From positions 1 to 10,951 of the forward strand of contig JAFADQ010000323.1 in assembly GCA_023424725.1 (NCBI GenBank): DNA of 10,951 nt, in the 5' to 3' direction. The notes under the pieces are model-generated. The model made no database searches. It was not told the origin of the DNA and was given only the letters and a program-made list of their open reading frames with translations. This document shows, in pieces, positions 1 to 6,640 of this stretch; the stretch's first letter is position 1; each line of letters opens with the position of its first letter. Origin of the DNA: Bacteroidota bacterium. GTDB lineage: Bacteria; Bacteroidota; Bacteroidia; Cytophagales; Hymenobacteraceae. A program made the translations under genes and the position numbers.

Positions 1-22
1 ATTCATAAATTACTGATGTAAA

Positions 23-51
23 AAAAGGCTTCCCAAACTGAGAAGCCTTTT
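23..51 (-). terminator. Bidirectional intrinsic terminator downstream of valS
   Basis: A perfect 10-bp stem (positions 23-32 with 42-51, AAAAGGCTTC against GAAGCCTTTT) encloses a 9-base loop. On the minus strand the hairpin is followed by a run of T (complement of the A run at 20-25), as expected for Rho-independent termination of valS, which ends 55 bases away. T-rich sequence (51-59) also follows it on the plus strand, so it may end a plus-strand gene to the left of the window as well. Confidence 0.85.
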
Positions 52-105
52 CTTTTTTCTATCCTGATGGGCCTGTTTTCGATGCCAGCAGGTTATTGTA
101 GATTA

Positions 106-2727
106 TTACTTTAACAGTGCCAAACTCTTTTCCAGGCTTTCTATTTTCGCTTTTGCGTCGGCTTGTTTCTGGCGCTCTTTGGCCAGAACGGCTTCGGGCG
201 CGCCGCTTACGAAGCGCTCGTTCTGCAATTTTTTCTCTACCGATGCCAAAAAGCCTTTGTTGTATTCCAGCTCTTTCTGTAAACGCTCGCGCTCTGCTTC
301 CGGGTCTATTTGCCCTTGCAGGTTAACATGAAATTCGTCTTTCCCGGCCAATATGGTGCTGGCGCCTTCGGGCGTTTCGTGGCTAAAGGTTACCGAGCTA
401 AGGTTGGCGAGTTTGCTCAAAATGGGCAGGTATTGGTTATAGTTGCCGGGTTTTTCAGATTTAATTACAACCTCTACCGCTTTGGTTTGGGCTATGTTTT
501 TAGAGTTACGCAACCCGCGGATGCCCACCACCGCATCCATCACCACCTGCATCTGATTCAGCACATCGGTTTTGGCGCGGCCGTGCGTTGGCCATTTGTC
601 TACTACCAGGTATTCTTTTTCGCCGCGCTCTTTTAAGGTATGCCAAATTTCTTCGGTAATAAAAGGCATAAACGGGTGGAGCAAACGGATAAGCTGCTCA
701 AAAAACTGTAAGGTGCTGTCGTAAGTGGCGCGGTCTATGGGTTGCTGATAGGCGGGTTTTATCATTTCGAGGTAGCTGGAGCAGAAATCGTCCCACACCA
801 GTTTGTACACCACCATTAGCGCATCAGAAATCCGGAATTTTGTAAAATGCTCGTCTATCTGCCGTAAAGCCTGGTTGTAAGCAGACTCGAACCACTCTAT
901 CGCGATCTTATTTCCCGGCTCTTCTTCGTCTTTAATTTCCCAACCGGTTACCAAACGCAGCGCGTTCCAGATTTTGTTAGAGAAGTTACGGCCCTGCTCG
1001 CACAGTTTTTCGTCGAACAAAAGATCGTTACCGGCCGGCGACGAGAACAACATCCCAACGCGCACGCCATCGGCTCCGTATTTCTCCATCAGCTCCAGCA
1101 GATCGGGCGAGTTGCCTAACGATTTCGACATTTTGCGGCCCTGGGCATCGCGCACGATTCCGGTTAAATACACGTTCCGGAATGGCGCTTCACCACGGTA
1201 TTCGTAACCGGCCATTATCATGCGGGCAACCCAGAAAAACAAAATTTCGGGCGCCGTTACCAGGTCGTTGGTTGGGTAATAATACAGAATATCTTCGTTG
1301 TCGGGGTCTTTAAATCCATCGAAAACCGAGATAGGCCACAGCCACGACGAGAACCAGGTATCCAATACGTCGTCGTCCTGCTTCAACTCATTAACAGAAA
1401 CGTTGCGGCCCAGTTTTTCTGAGGCTTTCGCGGCGGCGGCTTCCGCAGAGCGGGCCACAAAAACTTCGTTCTCTACATAATACGCCGGAATGCGATGGCC
1501 CCACCAAAGTTGCCGCGAAATGCACCAGTCGCGCACGTTTTCCATCCACGAGCGGTACATGTTCTTAAACTTTGGCGGATGCAGTTGTATGTGGTCGTTC
1601 AGCACATTTTCCAGGGCTGGTTGGGCCATTTTTTGCATCTTCAGCCACCACTGCAACGATAGTTTTGGCTCAACAACAGCATTGGTTCGCTCGCTGTAAC
1701 CAACGTTGCTCAGGTAATCTTCTACTTTTGCCAATTGCCCGGCGGCTTCCAGGTCTTTAGCAATTTGCTTGCGCACGGCAAAACGGTCTTGCCCTATATA
1801 TAATTGCGCTTTTTCGTTCAGCGTGCCATTATCGTTCAGGATATCTATTACGGGCAGTTTGTGTTTCAGGCCAAGTTCGTAGTCGTTCAGGTCGTGGGCG
1901 GGCGTAACTTTTAAGCAGCCTGTTCCGAATTCGCGGTCTACGTATTCGTCCGGAATAATGGGTATAGCGCGGTTAATTAACGGAATTAGCGCTTTTTTGC
2001 CGTGCAGGTGTTTGTAGCGCTCGTCTTCGGGGTGCACGCAAATAGCGGCATCGGCAAGAATGGTTTCGGGGCGCGTAGTGGCTATGGTTACAAACTCGTT
2101 GCTGGCTCCTTCTATGGCGTAATTAAGGTAATAAAGCCTGGAGTTGGTTTGCTTGTAGTTTACTTCTTCGTCGGATAGCGCAGTTAATCCCTGAGGGTCC
2201 CAGTTTACCATGCGCACTCCGCGGTATATCTGGCCTTTTTCGTACAGATCTACAAATACCTGGCAAACAGCTTCCGACAGGCTTTCTTCCATGGTAAAAC
2301 GGGTGCGGCTCCAGTCGCAGGAGGCGCCCATTTTCTTTAGCTGTTCCAGAATTATGCCGCCGTATTTTTCTTTCCAATCCCAGGCATGCTTCAGGAATTC
2401 TTCGCGGGTAAGGTCTTTTTTCTCTATTCCCTTTTCTTTCAGCAATTGCACCACCTTTGTTTCGGTAGCGATAGAGGCATGGTCGGTGCCCGGCACCCAG
2501 CACGCTTCTTTGCCCTGCATGCGGGCGCGGCGCACCAGCACATCTTGTATGGTGTTGTTAAGCATGTGGCCCATGTGCAGAATTCCGGTTACGTTTGGCG
2601 GCGGAATTACTACGGTATAAGGCTCTTTTTTAGGATTAGGCTTTGAGTTAAAGAAACCTTTATCTAGCCAGGCCTGGTACCATTTATCTTCTATCTCGGC
2701 GGGCGAGTATGTTTTCGGAATTTCCAT
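106..2727 (-). CDS. valS: Valine--tRNA ligase (ValRS), class I aminoacyl-tRNA synthetase
   Basis: Charges tRNA-Val with valine in the cytoplasm and edits mischarged threonine. Numbering from the ATG at 2727 (873 residues): the HIGH motif appears as HMGH at 51-54 after PPPNVTG; the editing domain carries TTRPET at 217-222 and GTGCLKVTPAHD at 268-279; WWGHRIP is at 408-414; DVLDTWFSS is at 453-461; KMSKS is at 532-536. The anticodon-binding domain covers about 610-760 and a charged, ValRS-typical coiled coil about 808-873. Length and domain order are normal, with no frameshift. The frame stays open to a TTG at 2748 (7 more residues), but I prefer the ATG: MEIPKTYSPAEIEDKWY is the usual family N-terminus, and a -7-like promoter motif at 2753-2760 would put the transcript start close to or inside the TTG. 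There is no Shine-Dalgarno motif. The gene stands alone, with a terminator beyond its 3' end. Confidence 0.97.
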   Translation of the reverse strand: MEIPKTYSPAEIEDKWYQAWLDKGFFNSKPNPKKEPYTVVIPPPNVTGILHMGHMLNNTIQDVLVRRARMQGKEACWVPGTDHASIATETKVVQLLKEKGIEKKDLTREEFLKHAWDWKEKYGGIILEQLKKMGASCDWSRTRFTMEESLSEAVCQVFVDLYEKGQIYRGVRMVNWDPQGLTALSDEEVNYKQTNSRLYYLNYAIEGASNEFVTIATTRPETILADAAICVHPEDERYKHLHGKKALIPLINRAIPIIPDEYVDREFGTGCLKVTPAHDLNDYELGLKHKLPVIDILNDNGTLNEKAQLYIGQDRFAVRKQIAKDLEAAGQLAKVEDYLSNVGYSERTNAVVEPKLSLQWWLKMQKMAQPALENVLNDHIQLHPPKFKNMYRSWMENVRDWCISRQLWWGHRIPAYYVENEVFVARSAEAAAAKASEKLGRNVSVNELKQDDDVLDTWFSSWLWPISVFDGFKDPDNEDILYYYPTNDLVTAPEILFFWVARMIMAGYEYRGEAPFRNVYLTGIVRDAQGRKMSKSLGNSPDLLELMEKYGADGVRVGMLFSSPAGNDLLFDEKLCEQGRNFSNKIWNALRLVTGWEIKDEEEPGNKIAIEWFESAYNQALRQIDEHFTKFRISDALMVVYKLVWDDFCSSYLEMIKPAYQQPIDRATYDSTLQFFEQLIRLLHPFMPFITEEIWHTLKERGEKEYLVVDKWPTHGRAKTDVLNQMQVVMDAVVGIRGLRNSKNIAQTKAVEVVIKSEKPGNYNQYLPILSKLANLSSVTFSHETPEGASTILAGKDEFHVNLQGQIDPEAERERLQKELEYNKGFLASVEKKLQNERFVSGAPEAVLAKERQKQADAKAKIESLEKSLALLK

Positions 2728-2752
2728 TCTGCTTATATTCTTTTGCAAAAAG

Positions 2753-2760
2753 CAAAATTA
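2753..2760 (-). promoter_or_regulatory. Candidate -7 promoter element of valS
   Basis: Read on the minus strand this is TAATTTTG, an exact match to the Bacteroidota -7 consensus TAnnTTTG. It would start transcription near 2746, giving a leader of about 20 bases before the ATG at 2727. I see no convincing TTG/TTTG -33 element at the proper spacing. A second exact match (TAAATTTG, minus strand, 2835-2842) would give a leader of about 100 bases, so which one is used is uncertain. Confidence 0.35.
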
Positions 2761-2869
2761 ATCAAATGAAACTAAGAGCCTGTTTAATTTTTATTTTTTA
2801 GCCCATTCTCATTGCCGTAATCAGGTAAACGCATCAAATTTATAAGACATAATTATGGTAAATTTTTAT

Positions 2870-3115
2870 CCAAAGCCCACGGTTTTAACCCACTACTGTA
2901 CCAAAAGTAAAAAAACACATTAATTATAAACCTGTTGCGCCCTCGCTCGCATCTTGCGAGTGTGGGTTATGGGCGGCATCTTGCCGCTAATAAAGTTATA
3001 AAACGGCCAGAGGCCTGCTGTAACTCACACTCGCAAGATGCGAGCGAGGGAAATGGTTAAAACCATTAAAACTACGCTTAATTCCTTTTCCTACGGCTAA
3101 AACCGGGGGCTATGG
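2870..3115. repeat. Nested palindromic intergenic repeat element (outer arms)
   Basis: An imperfect inverted repeat frames this 246-bp non-coding block: 2870-2890 (CCAAAGCCCACGGTTTTAAC plus C) is complementary to 3095-3115 at 18 of 21 positions. The block also holds GGTTAAAACC at 3055-3064, the exact complement of GGTTTTAACC at 2881-2890, and a separate strong core palindrome at 2940-3050. Palindromes nested inside palindromes with no open reading frame suggest a non-autonomous dispersed element (REP- or MITE-like). No transposase is present here, and I see no clear target-site duplication. Dispersal is inferred; only the internal symmetry is seen. Confidence 0.6.
2940..3050. repeat. Core palindrome with ATCTT-loop hairpins
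   Basis: Positions 2940-2964 and 3026-3050 are a perfect 25-bp inverted repeat, extended to 30 bp (2940-2969 with 3021-3050) with one G/T mismatch. Each arm can fold on itself: CTCGC-ATCTT-GCGAG at 2946-2960 and its complement with loop AAGAT at 3030-3044. Between the arms sits GCGGC-ATCTT-GCCGC (2973-2987), with the same ATCTT loop on a different stem, and GGCC-AGA-GGCC (3005-3015). Directly outside is AATGGTT-AA-AACCATT (3052-3067). The shared loop with compensating stem differences suggests that secondary structure rather than primary sequence is conserved. Confidence 0.75.
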
Positions 3116-3191
3116 CCATTTTAACGCGTTTAACCTGTTGCCGTATTCAGATTTTTATCGTCCGAAAAAAAATCAAAGCACTTACACCGGG

Positions 3192-3232
3192 TTTATTTGG
3201 CTGTAACGGGCAAATAAAGGGGCGTTGCAGCC
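3192..3232 (+). other. Two mutually exclusive hairpins upstream of the DUF389 gene
   Basis: TTTATTTG (3192-3199) pairs perfectly with CAAATAAA (3211-3218). An overlapping stem pairs GGCTGTAACG (3199-3208) with CGTTGCAGCC (3223-3232), 9 of 10 plus one G-U in RNA. The second stem contains the second arm of the first in its loop, and both use position 3199, so they compete. A T run (3242-3247) lies 9 bases after the second stem. This resembles an attenuator layout but matches no riboswitch I know. The rest of 3116-3392 holds short hairpins such as CTCCG-AAAA-CGGAG (3297-3310). Confidence 0.25.
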
Positions 3233-3252
3233 TAATTACCCTTTTTTAACTC

Positions 3253-3384
3253 ATGCGTGTGGCCGTAGCCGGCATTATTAATAAAATTAGAAATTTCTCC
3301 GAAAACGGAGGTTTCGGTCTGAAGCACGTATTTTTGCCCTCTGCAGGTTACGCCGGAGCATATTTATTCTTCGGCAATACATAA
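3253..3384 (+). CDS. Possible 43-residue small ORF (doubtful)
   Basis: An ATG at 3253 opens a 43-codon frame ending in TAA at 3384, 8 bases before the start of the DUF389 gene. The predicted peptide begins MRVAVAGIINKIRNF and ends GYAGAYLFFGNT. An in-frame stop lies 4 bases upstream of the ATG, so it is not the visible tail of a longer gene. I recognise no family; there is no ribosome-binding site, and a promoter-like motif lies inside it. It could be a leader peptide, a gene remnant or chance. Confidence 0.15.
   Translation: MRVAVAGIINKIRNFSENGGFGLKHVFLPSAGYAGAYLFFGNT
3329..3336 (+). promoter_or_regulatory. Candidate -7 promoter element of the DUF389 gene
   Basis: TATTTTTG matches the Bacteroidota -7 consensus TAnnTTTG exactly and would give a leader of roughly 50 bases before the ATG at 3393. 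No good -33 element is seen 19-21 bases upstream. Such motifs also occur by chance in AT-rich spacers. Confidence 0.3.
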
Positions 3385-3392
3385 AACCTTAT

Positions 3393-4751
3393 ATGATCTG
3401 GGCTAGAATAAGAGTAATTTTTCGTCAGGTTTTCGATATTTTACCGCAAACCGACGAGCAGGGCACCATAAAGGAAATTTACGACAACATACCCGTACGG
3501 GGCAATAACACCTGGATGCTGATGTGCTCGGCTATGCTGGCATCTATCGGGCTGGATGTAAACTCGGCGGCGGTAATAATCGGGGCCATGTTAATTTCGC
3601 CGCTCATGTCGCCTATTCTGGGCGTGGGGCTTTCTATCGGCATTAACGACCGCGAAATGCTGGCCCAATCGCTGCGCAACCTGAGCATTGCCACGGCTGC
3701 CGCGCTGGGCGTAAGCTGCCTTTATTTTCTTATCTCCCCATTTGCCGAACCAACCAACGAGTTGCTGGCCCGAACCACCCCAACGCTTTTAGATGTAGGC
3801 GTGGCGTTTTTTGGCGGAATGGCGGGTATTATTTCTATTTCCCGATCCGATAAATCTATCGCTATTCCGGGCGTGGCCATTGCTACCGCGCTAATGCCGC
3901 CGCTTTGTACGGCGGGCTTTGGCCTGGCTACCGCCGATTGGAAAGTGTTTTTCGGCGCTTTTTACCTGTTTTTTATTAACGCGGTTTTTATTAGCCTGGC
4001 CACTTTTATAATTGTTAAGTACCTGAATTTTGAGGTAAAACAATACCTCGACGAGAAAAGGGAAAAACAGGTAACCCGGCTCATGGCGCTATTCGTTTTC
4101 CTGGTTTCTGTACCGAGCGTGTATTTCTTGTATAATGTATATGCCAACCTGCGCGACAAAACCAAGATCGAAACGCTGATCATCAGCGATCTGGCCAAGT
4201 ATAATTACGAAATTCTGAAGTGGAATATTCAGGACAACGATTCTGTAGCGCTGATAAAAGTGTACAGCGTTGGCAAACGAATTAGATCGGCTGAAATAGA
4301 AAAATACCAAAAACTATTGCCGGCCAATAATCTGGATAAGTACCGCCTGGCATTTGTTCAGTTAGATATTCCGCCGGAAGAGTTGCAAAAAGTAACTATT
4401 GATATTACTTCAACATTACTAAAAACTTTTGAAGCGCAGGCGGCACAGCGCCAGTTAGAAGATACTTTGCGTGCACGGCGGCATGTGGGCGAATTTAAAA
4501 ACGAGCTGCAAATGTTGTTTCCGGAGTTAGCCGAAATTTATATCGAAACCCCATTTCCGGCAGCAGAATTAAACGAGCCCGACTCTATGATTAAAGTTAC
4601 GGTAAGGTGGAAACCCGAAAAAGAAAAGGCTTTTCTGGAAACAAAAAAGATTCGTGACCTTGTAAAAATGCGGATGAAACCCGATACCGTGGCCTTAATT
4701 ATGCTTCCAGCCACTCCCGGCGATACCATTCCAGAAACAATTCCGCTATAA
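3393..4751 (+). CDS. DUF389 family (TIGR00341-like) integral membrane protein
   Basis: A 452-residue protein of the DUF389 family, whose function is not known to me. The hydrophobic N-terminal half carries the hallmark blocks AAVIIGAMLISPLMSPILG (59-77) and AIPGVAIATALMPPLCT (157-173). About six to seven membrane segments are predicted, near 41-53, 58-80, 95-115, 132-150, 157-178, 185-209 and 229-250. The C-terminal 200 residues are charged and probably soluble, with an alpha/beta pattern and a long helical stretch around 328-370. The small, Pro- and Gly-rich motifs repeated in helices suggest a transporter-like fold, but that is inference. The start is the first ATG, without a Shine-Dalgarno motif. 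The DUF3078 gene follows on the same strand after 65 bases, so co-transcription is possible. Confidence 0.9.
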   Translation: MIWARIRVIFRQVFDILPQTDEQGTIKEIYDNIPVRGNNTWMLMCSAMLASIGLDVNSAAVIIGAMLISPLMSPILGVGLSIGINDREMLAQSLRNLSIATAAALGVSCLYFLISPFAEPTNELLARTTPTLLDVGVAFFGGMAGIISISRSDKSIAIPGVAIATALMPPLCTAGFGLATADWKVFFGAFYLFFINAVFISLATFIIVKYLNFEVKQYLDEKREKQVTRLMALFVFLVSVPSVYFLYNVYANLRDKTKIETLIISDLAKYNYEILKWNIQDNDSVALIKVYSVGKRIRSAEIEKYQKLLPANNLDKYRLAFVQLDIPPEELQKVTIDITSTLLKTFEAQAAQRQLEDTLRARRHVGEFKNELQMLFPELAEIYIETPFPAAELNEPDSMIKVTVRWKPEKEKAFLETKKIRDLVKMRMKPDTVALIMLPATPGDTIPETIPL

Positions 4752-4816
4752 ATATATATAGCTGTAACTTTTTATTCCTTTATTTGGTAAGCTATTTAAA
4801 CCACACATATTATTAC

Positions 4817-5755
4817 ATGCTAAAAAAGCTACTCGTACCTGCATTATTTTTATCGGTTTTTATCAGCACAGCGGTTTACGCGCAAACTCCCGTGCCTGCC
4901 GATACAACCAAATCGTGGAGCTATAATGGCACTACAACCCTAAATTTCTCGCAAATTGGGTTACGCAACTGGGCAGCCGGCGGGCAAAACACGCTTTCGC
5001 TTCTGGGCCTGGTAAATTTGCAGGCACATTATAATAAAGAAAAGCATGCCTGGGCCAACATTCTGGAAGCCGGCTATGGTATGCAGCGCCAGGGCGAAAG
5101 CGATGCGCCGATGCGAAAATCTGACGACCGGTTGATGTTTCTGGGAAAATACACGCGTAAAAATGTAATTGGCCCGATTGGTTTGGTAGGCTTGCTCGAT
5201 TTCCGTACCCAGTTTACCGAAGGGTATAATTATCCGCTCGATTCGGCCACCAACCAGGAGCTTCCGCGGGTTAAGATCTCCGATTTTATGGCGCCGGGAT
5301 ATTTAACTACTTCGCTGGGTTTTGAGTACCGCCGCGGCGAGTCGTTTTATATTGTTATAGCGCCTGTTTCTTCTAAGTTTACCTTTGTTTTAGACGATAG
5401 TTTATCGGCGCAGGGCGCTTACGGAGTAGAAAAAGGCGAAAATATGCGTACCGAATTTGGCGCCACGCTAAACACTATGCTTCAGAAAGATATTTGGGAA
5501 AACGTAAACCTGCAAACTAGAGTAAATTTATTCTCGAGCTACGATAAACCAACTTCTATAGACGTGAACTGGGAAACCCTGCTGGCCTTTAAAGTTAACC
5601 GCTACATTACCACCAACATAAGCACCACCCTTATTTACGACGAGGATATTACCGTTTTACGCAACGACGGCACAAGCGGCAGGGCAACGCAATTCCGTTA
5701 TGTGCTCGCCTTAGGTATTGGATATAAATTTGGGGTTGTGAACGGAAAGAATTAA
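4817..5755 (+). CDS. DUF3078 domain-containing predicted outer-membrane beta-barrel protein
   Basis: A 312-residue secreted protein. Residues 1-23 form a signal peptide (MLKK, hydrophobic core, then VYAQ before TPVPADTT). The family signature NWAAGG occurs at 51-56 (FSQIGLRNWAAGGQNTLS), and the rest is alternating short beta-strands with aromatic ends up to a final strand (YVLALGIGYKFGVV, 295-308). This pattern fits a small outer-membrane barrel of the DUF3078 family, which is Bacteroidota-centred and of unknown function. I chose the ATG at 4817 rather than the in-frame TTG at 4784 because it begins directly with a proper signal peptide. The spacing from the DUF389 gene allows a two-gene transcript. 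No clear terminator follows directly. Confidence 0.9.
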   Translation: MLKKLLVPALFLSVFISTAVYAQTPVPADTTKSWSYNGTTTLNFSQIGLRNWAAGGQNTLSLLGLVNLQAHYNKEKHAWANILEAGYGMQRQGESDAPMRKSDDRLMFLGKYTRKNVIGPIGLVGLLDFRTQFTEGYNYPLDSATNQELPRVKISDFMAPGYLTTSLGFEYRRGESFYIVIAPVSSKFTFVLDDSLSAQGAYGVEKGENMRTEFGATLNTMLQKDIWENVNLQTRVNLFSSYDKPTSIDVNWETLLAFKVNRYITTNISTTLIYDEDITVLRNDGTSGRATQFRYVLALGIGYKFGVVNGKN

Positions 5756-5773
5756 CCTCTCAGAATCTTTAAG

Positions 5774-5815
5774 CTTTCTTTTTCTGGTATTTACAACAAT
5801 AAGAAAGGAAATACC
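5774..5815 (+). other. Interleaved short complementary segments just after the DUF3078 gene
   Basis: CTTTCTT (5774-5780) is complementary to AAGAAAG (5801-5807), and GGTATTT (5786-5792) to AAATACC (5809-5815). The pairs interleave, so in RNA they would be alternative folds or a pseudoknot; the single-base linker at 5808 makes a true pseudoknot unlikely. No T run follows. Function is unknown and chance pairing in low-complexity sequence is plausible. Confidence 0.2.
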
Positions 5816-5840
5816 GAGGCAAATTTAAATCGAAGAATAT

Positions 5841-5924
5841 GGCGCAAGGATTTCATTGTGCCGTCCGAAGAACAAAATTCTGCTGCCGTTTTACCTGCGG
5901 CAGGCACAAGGAAATCTTTGCGCC
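5841..5924. repeat. Intergenic inverted repeat with internal hairpin
   Basis: Positions 5841-5862 and 5903-5924 are complementary at 20 of 22 positions (left arm begins GGCGCAAGGATTTC, right arm ends ATCTTTGCGCC). The 40-base spacer carries a second stem, CTGCCG (5883-5888) with CGGCAG (5898-5903), and another CGGCAGC lies downstream at 5936-5942. The hairpin is not directly followed by a T run, so it is not a typical terminator; a T stretch appears only at 5952-5959. It lies between the DUF3078 gene and the ferredoxin gene, which point towards each other, and looks like a dispersed palindromic repeat. Confidence 0.55.
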
Positions 5925-5960
5925 AGAAGCGTAGCCGGCAGCGGTAAATAATTTTTTTTA

Positions 5961-6112
5961 CAAATTGTTAGTTGTTGATGATTTTTTAAGCCGGGTGGTT
6001 CCGGGTAGCAAGGTCCTGCCTTCGTGAGGACGATAGTACCTAGTAGAAACCGTGCAGCAGATTTTCAACTCCGCGACAATTAACAATCACAATCATAATC
6101 AACAATCAGCAA
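5961..6112. other. Non-coding hairpin-rich stretch flanked by AAC/ATC-rich low-complexity sequence
   Basis: No credible gene is present. Short nested stems can be drawn: GGTT 5997-6000 with AACC 6048-6051, GGTA 6004-6007 with TACC 6037-6040, and GTCCT 6013-6017 with AGGAC 6027-6031. Outside them, GTTGTTGATGAT (5971-5982) matches the complement of 6095-6106 at 10 of 12 positions. The right flank (6077-6112) is a run of near-repeats of AACAATCA. This may be a decayed repeat element or a small structured RNA; I do not recognise it as tRNA or a known RNA family. Confidence 0.3.
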
Positions 6113-6113
6113 C

Positions 6114-6153
6114 AAAAAAGCCGCCTGCTCTACAAAGAACAGGCGGCTTTTTT
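6114..6153. terminator. Strong bidirectional intrinsic terminator
   Basis: A 14-bp perfect stem, AAAAAAGCCGCCTG (6114-6127) with CAGGCGGCTTTTTT (6140-6153), has a 12-base loop that can form three further pairs. The T runs are built into both strands. It sits 26 bases beyond the ferredoxin stop codon (minus strand) and is also oriented to stop plus-strand transcription coming from the DUF3078 gene. Confidence 0.92.
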
Positions 6154-6179
6154 ATGTTGTAATGCACCAAAAAATGGCC

Positions 6180-6527
6180 TTAGCTGGCATGCAGCCAATC
6201 TTTTTTGGCAAACAATTCTTCCTGGGTTTCGCGGTAGTCGGGGTCGTCTACGCAGCAATCTACAGGGCAAACAGCCGCGCACTGGGGTTCTTCGTGAAAG
6301 CCCACGCACTCGGTGCATTTGTCAGAAACAATGTAGTAAAATTCGTCTGAAATAGGTGGTTGAGTATCTTCAGCGTCTACGATCACACCTCCGTCTATTT
6401 CGACCTGTTTCAGAGTAGTGCCACCGCCCCACGTCCATTCCACACCACCTTCGTAAATTGCAGTGTTCGGACATTCGGGCTCGCAAGCCCCGCAGTTAAT
6501 GCACTCATCCGTAATCATTATCGCCAT
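6180..6527 (-). CDS. Ferredoxin with two [4Fe-4S] clusters (Alvin/Chromatium-like)
   Basis: A 115-residue soluble electron carrier. The first cluster motif is C9-x2-C12-x2-C15-x3-C19-P (ECINCGACEPECP). The second is C71-x2-C74-x8-C83-x3-C87-P, where the eight-residue gap (VGFHEEPQ) instead of two is typical of Alvin-type 2[4Fe-4S] ferredoxins. Two further cysteines, C91 and C92, follow the second motif. The middle part (24-65) is acidic, with an insertion relative to minimal bacterial ferredoxins. The start is the only suitable ATG (6527), with MAIMITDECINCGAC being the normal family N-terminus. It diverges from the acyl-CoA reductase gene across a 113-bp control region, so a redox partnership is a reasonable inference, although the partner is unproven. 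A strong terminator ends the transcript. Confidence 0.93.
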   Translation of the reverse strand: MAIMITDECINCGACEPECPNTAIYEGGVEWTWGGGTTLKQVEIDGGVIVDAEDTQPPISDEFYYIVSDKCTECVGFHEEPQCAAVCPVDCCVDDPDYRETQEELFAKKDWLHAS

Positions 6528-6553
6528 GGCGGAAATCTCTATGTTTTAATAAG

Positions 6554-6561
6554 TAATTTTG
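6554..6561 (+). promoter_or_regulatory. Candidate -7 promoter element of the acyl-CoA reductase gene
   Basis: TAATTTTG matches TAnnTTTG exactly on the plus strand. Transcription would start near 6567, inside the palindrome at 6563-6579, with a leader of about 75 bases to the ATG at 6641. No convincing -33 element is visible at the right distance, so the call is tentative. Confidence 0.35.
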
Positions 6562-6562
6562 C

Positions 6563-6603
6563 TGTTCAATTGTTGAACAAAGGTAGAAACCAAATGTTCA
6601 ACA
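6563..6603. promoter_or_regulatory. Operator-like palindrome with a third half-site
   Basis: TGTTCAA-TTG-TTGAACA (6563-6579) is a 17-bp palindrome with perfect 7-bp arms. A third copy of the motif, TGTTCAACA at 6595-6603, is the exact complement of TGTTGAACA at 6571-6579. The site lies directly next to the candidate -7 elements of both divergent genes, a position where a dimeric regulator could control both. The regulator is unknown and no regulator gene is encoded nearby. Confidence 0.5.
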
Positions 6604-6608
6604 GACAA
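6578..6608 (-). promoter_or_regulatory. Candidate promoter of the ferredoxin gene
   Basis: On the minus strand, TTG (6608-6606) is followed after 20 bases by TACCTTTG (6585-6578), an exact TAnnTTTG. This spacing fits the Bacteroidota sigma-A promoter. Transcription would begin near 6571, within the palindrome, giving a leader of about 45 bases. Confidence 0.5.
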
Positions 6609-6640
6609 CTTATTTACGAAGCTAACAGCGTATTGTTTTT

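Noticed and set aside
310..636. Plus-strand open frame of 108 codons inside valS
   Set aside because: It lies fully antisense to the well-supported valS gene, and its peptide has no recognisable domain pattern.
2123..2503. Minus-strand 126-codon frame overlapping valS in another frame
   Set aside because: It is a shadow of valS; the translated sequence is rich in Arg/Gly/Pro without fold-like pattern.
2940..3050. Possible CRISPR repeats
   Set aside because: The repeated units are inverted, not direct and evenly spaced, and there is no spacer series or cas gene.
5991..6060. Possible tRNA-like cloverleaf
   Set aside because: No acceptor stem, no T-loop consensus (GGTTCGAATCC type) and no anticodon arm of proper length could be drawn on either strand.
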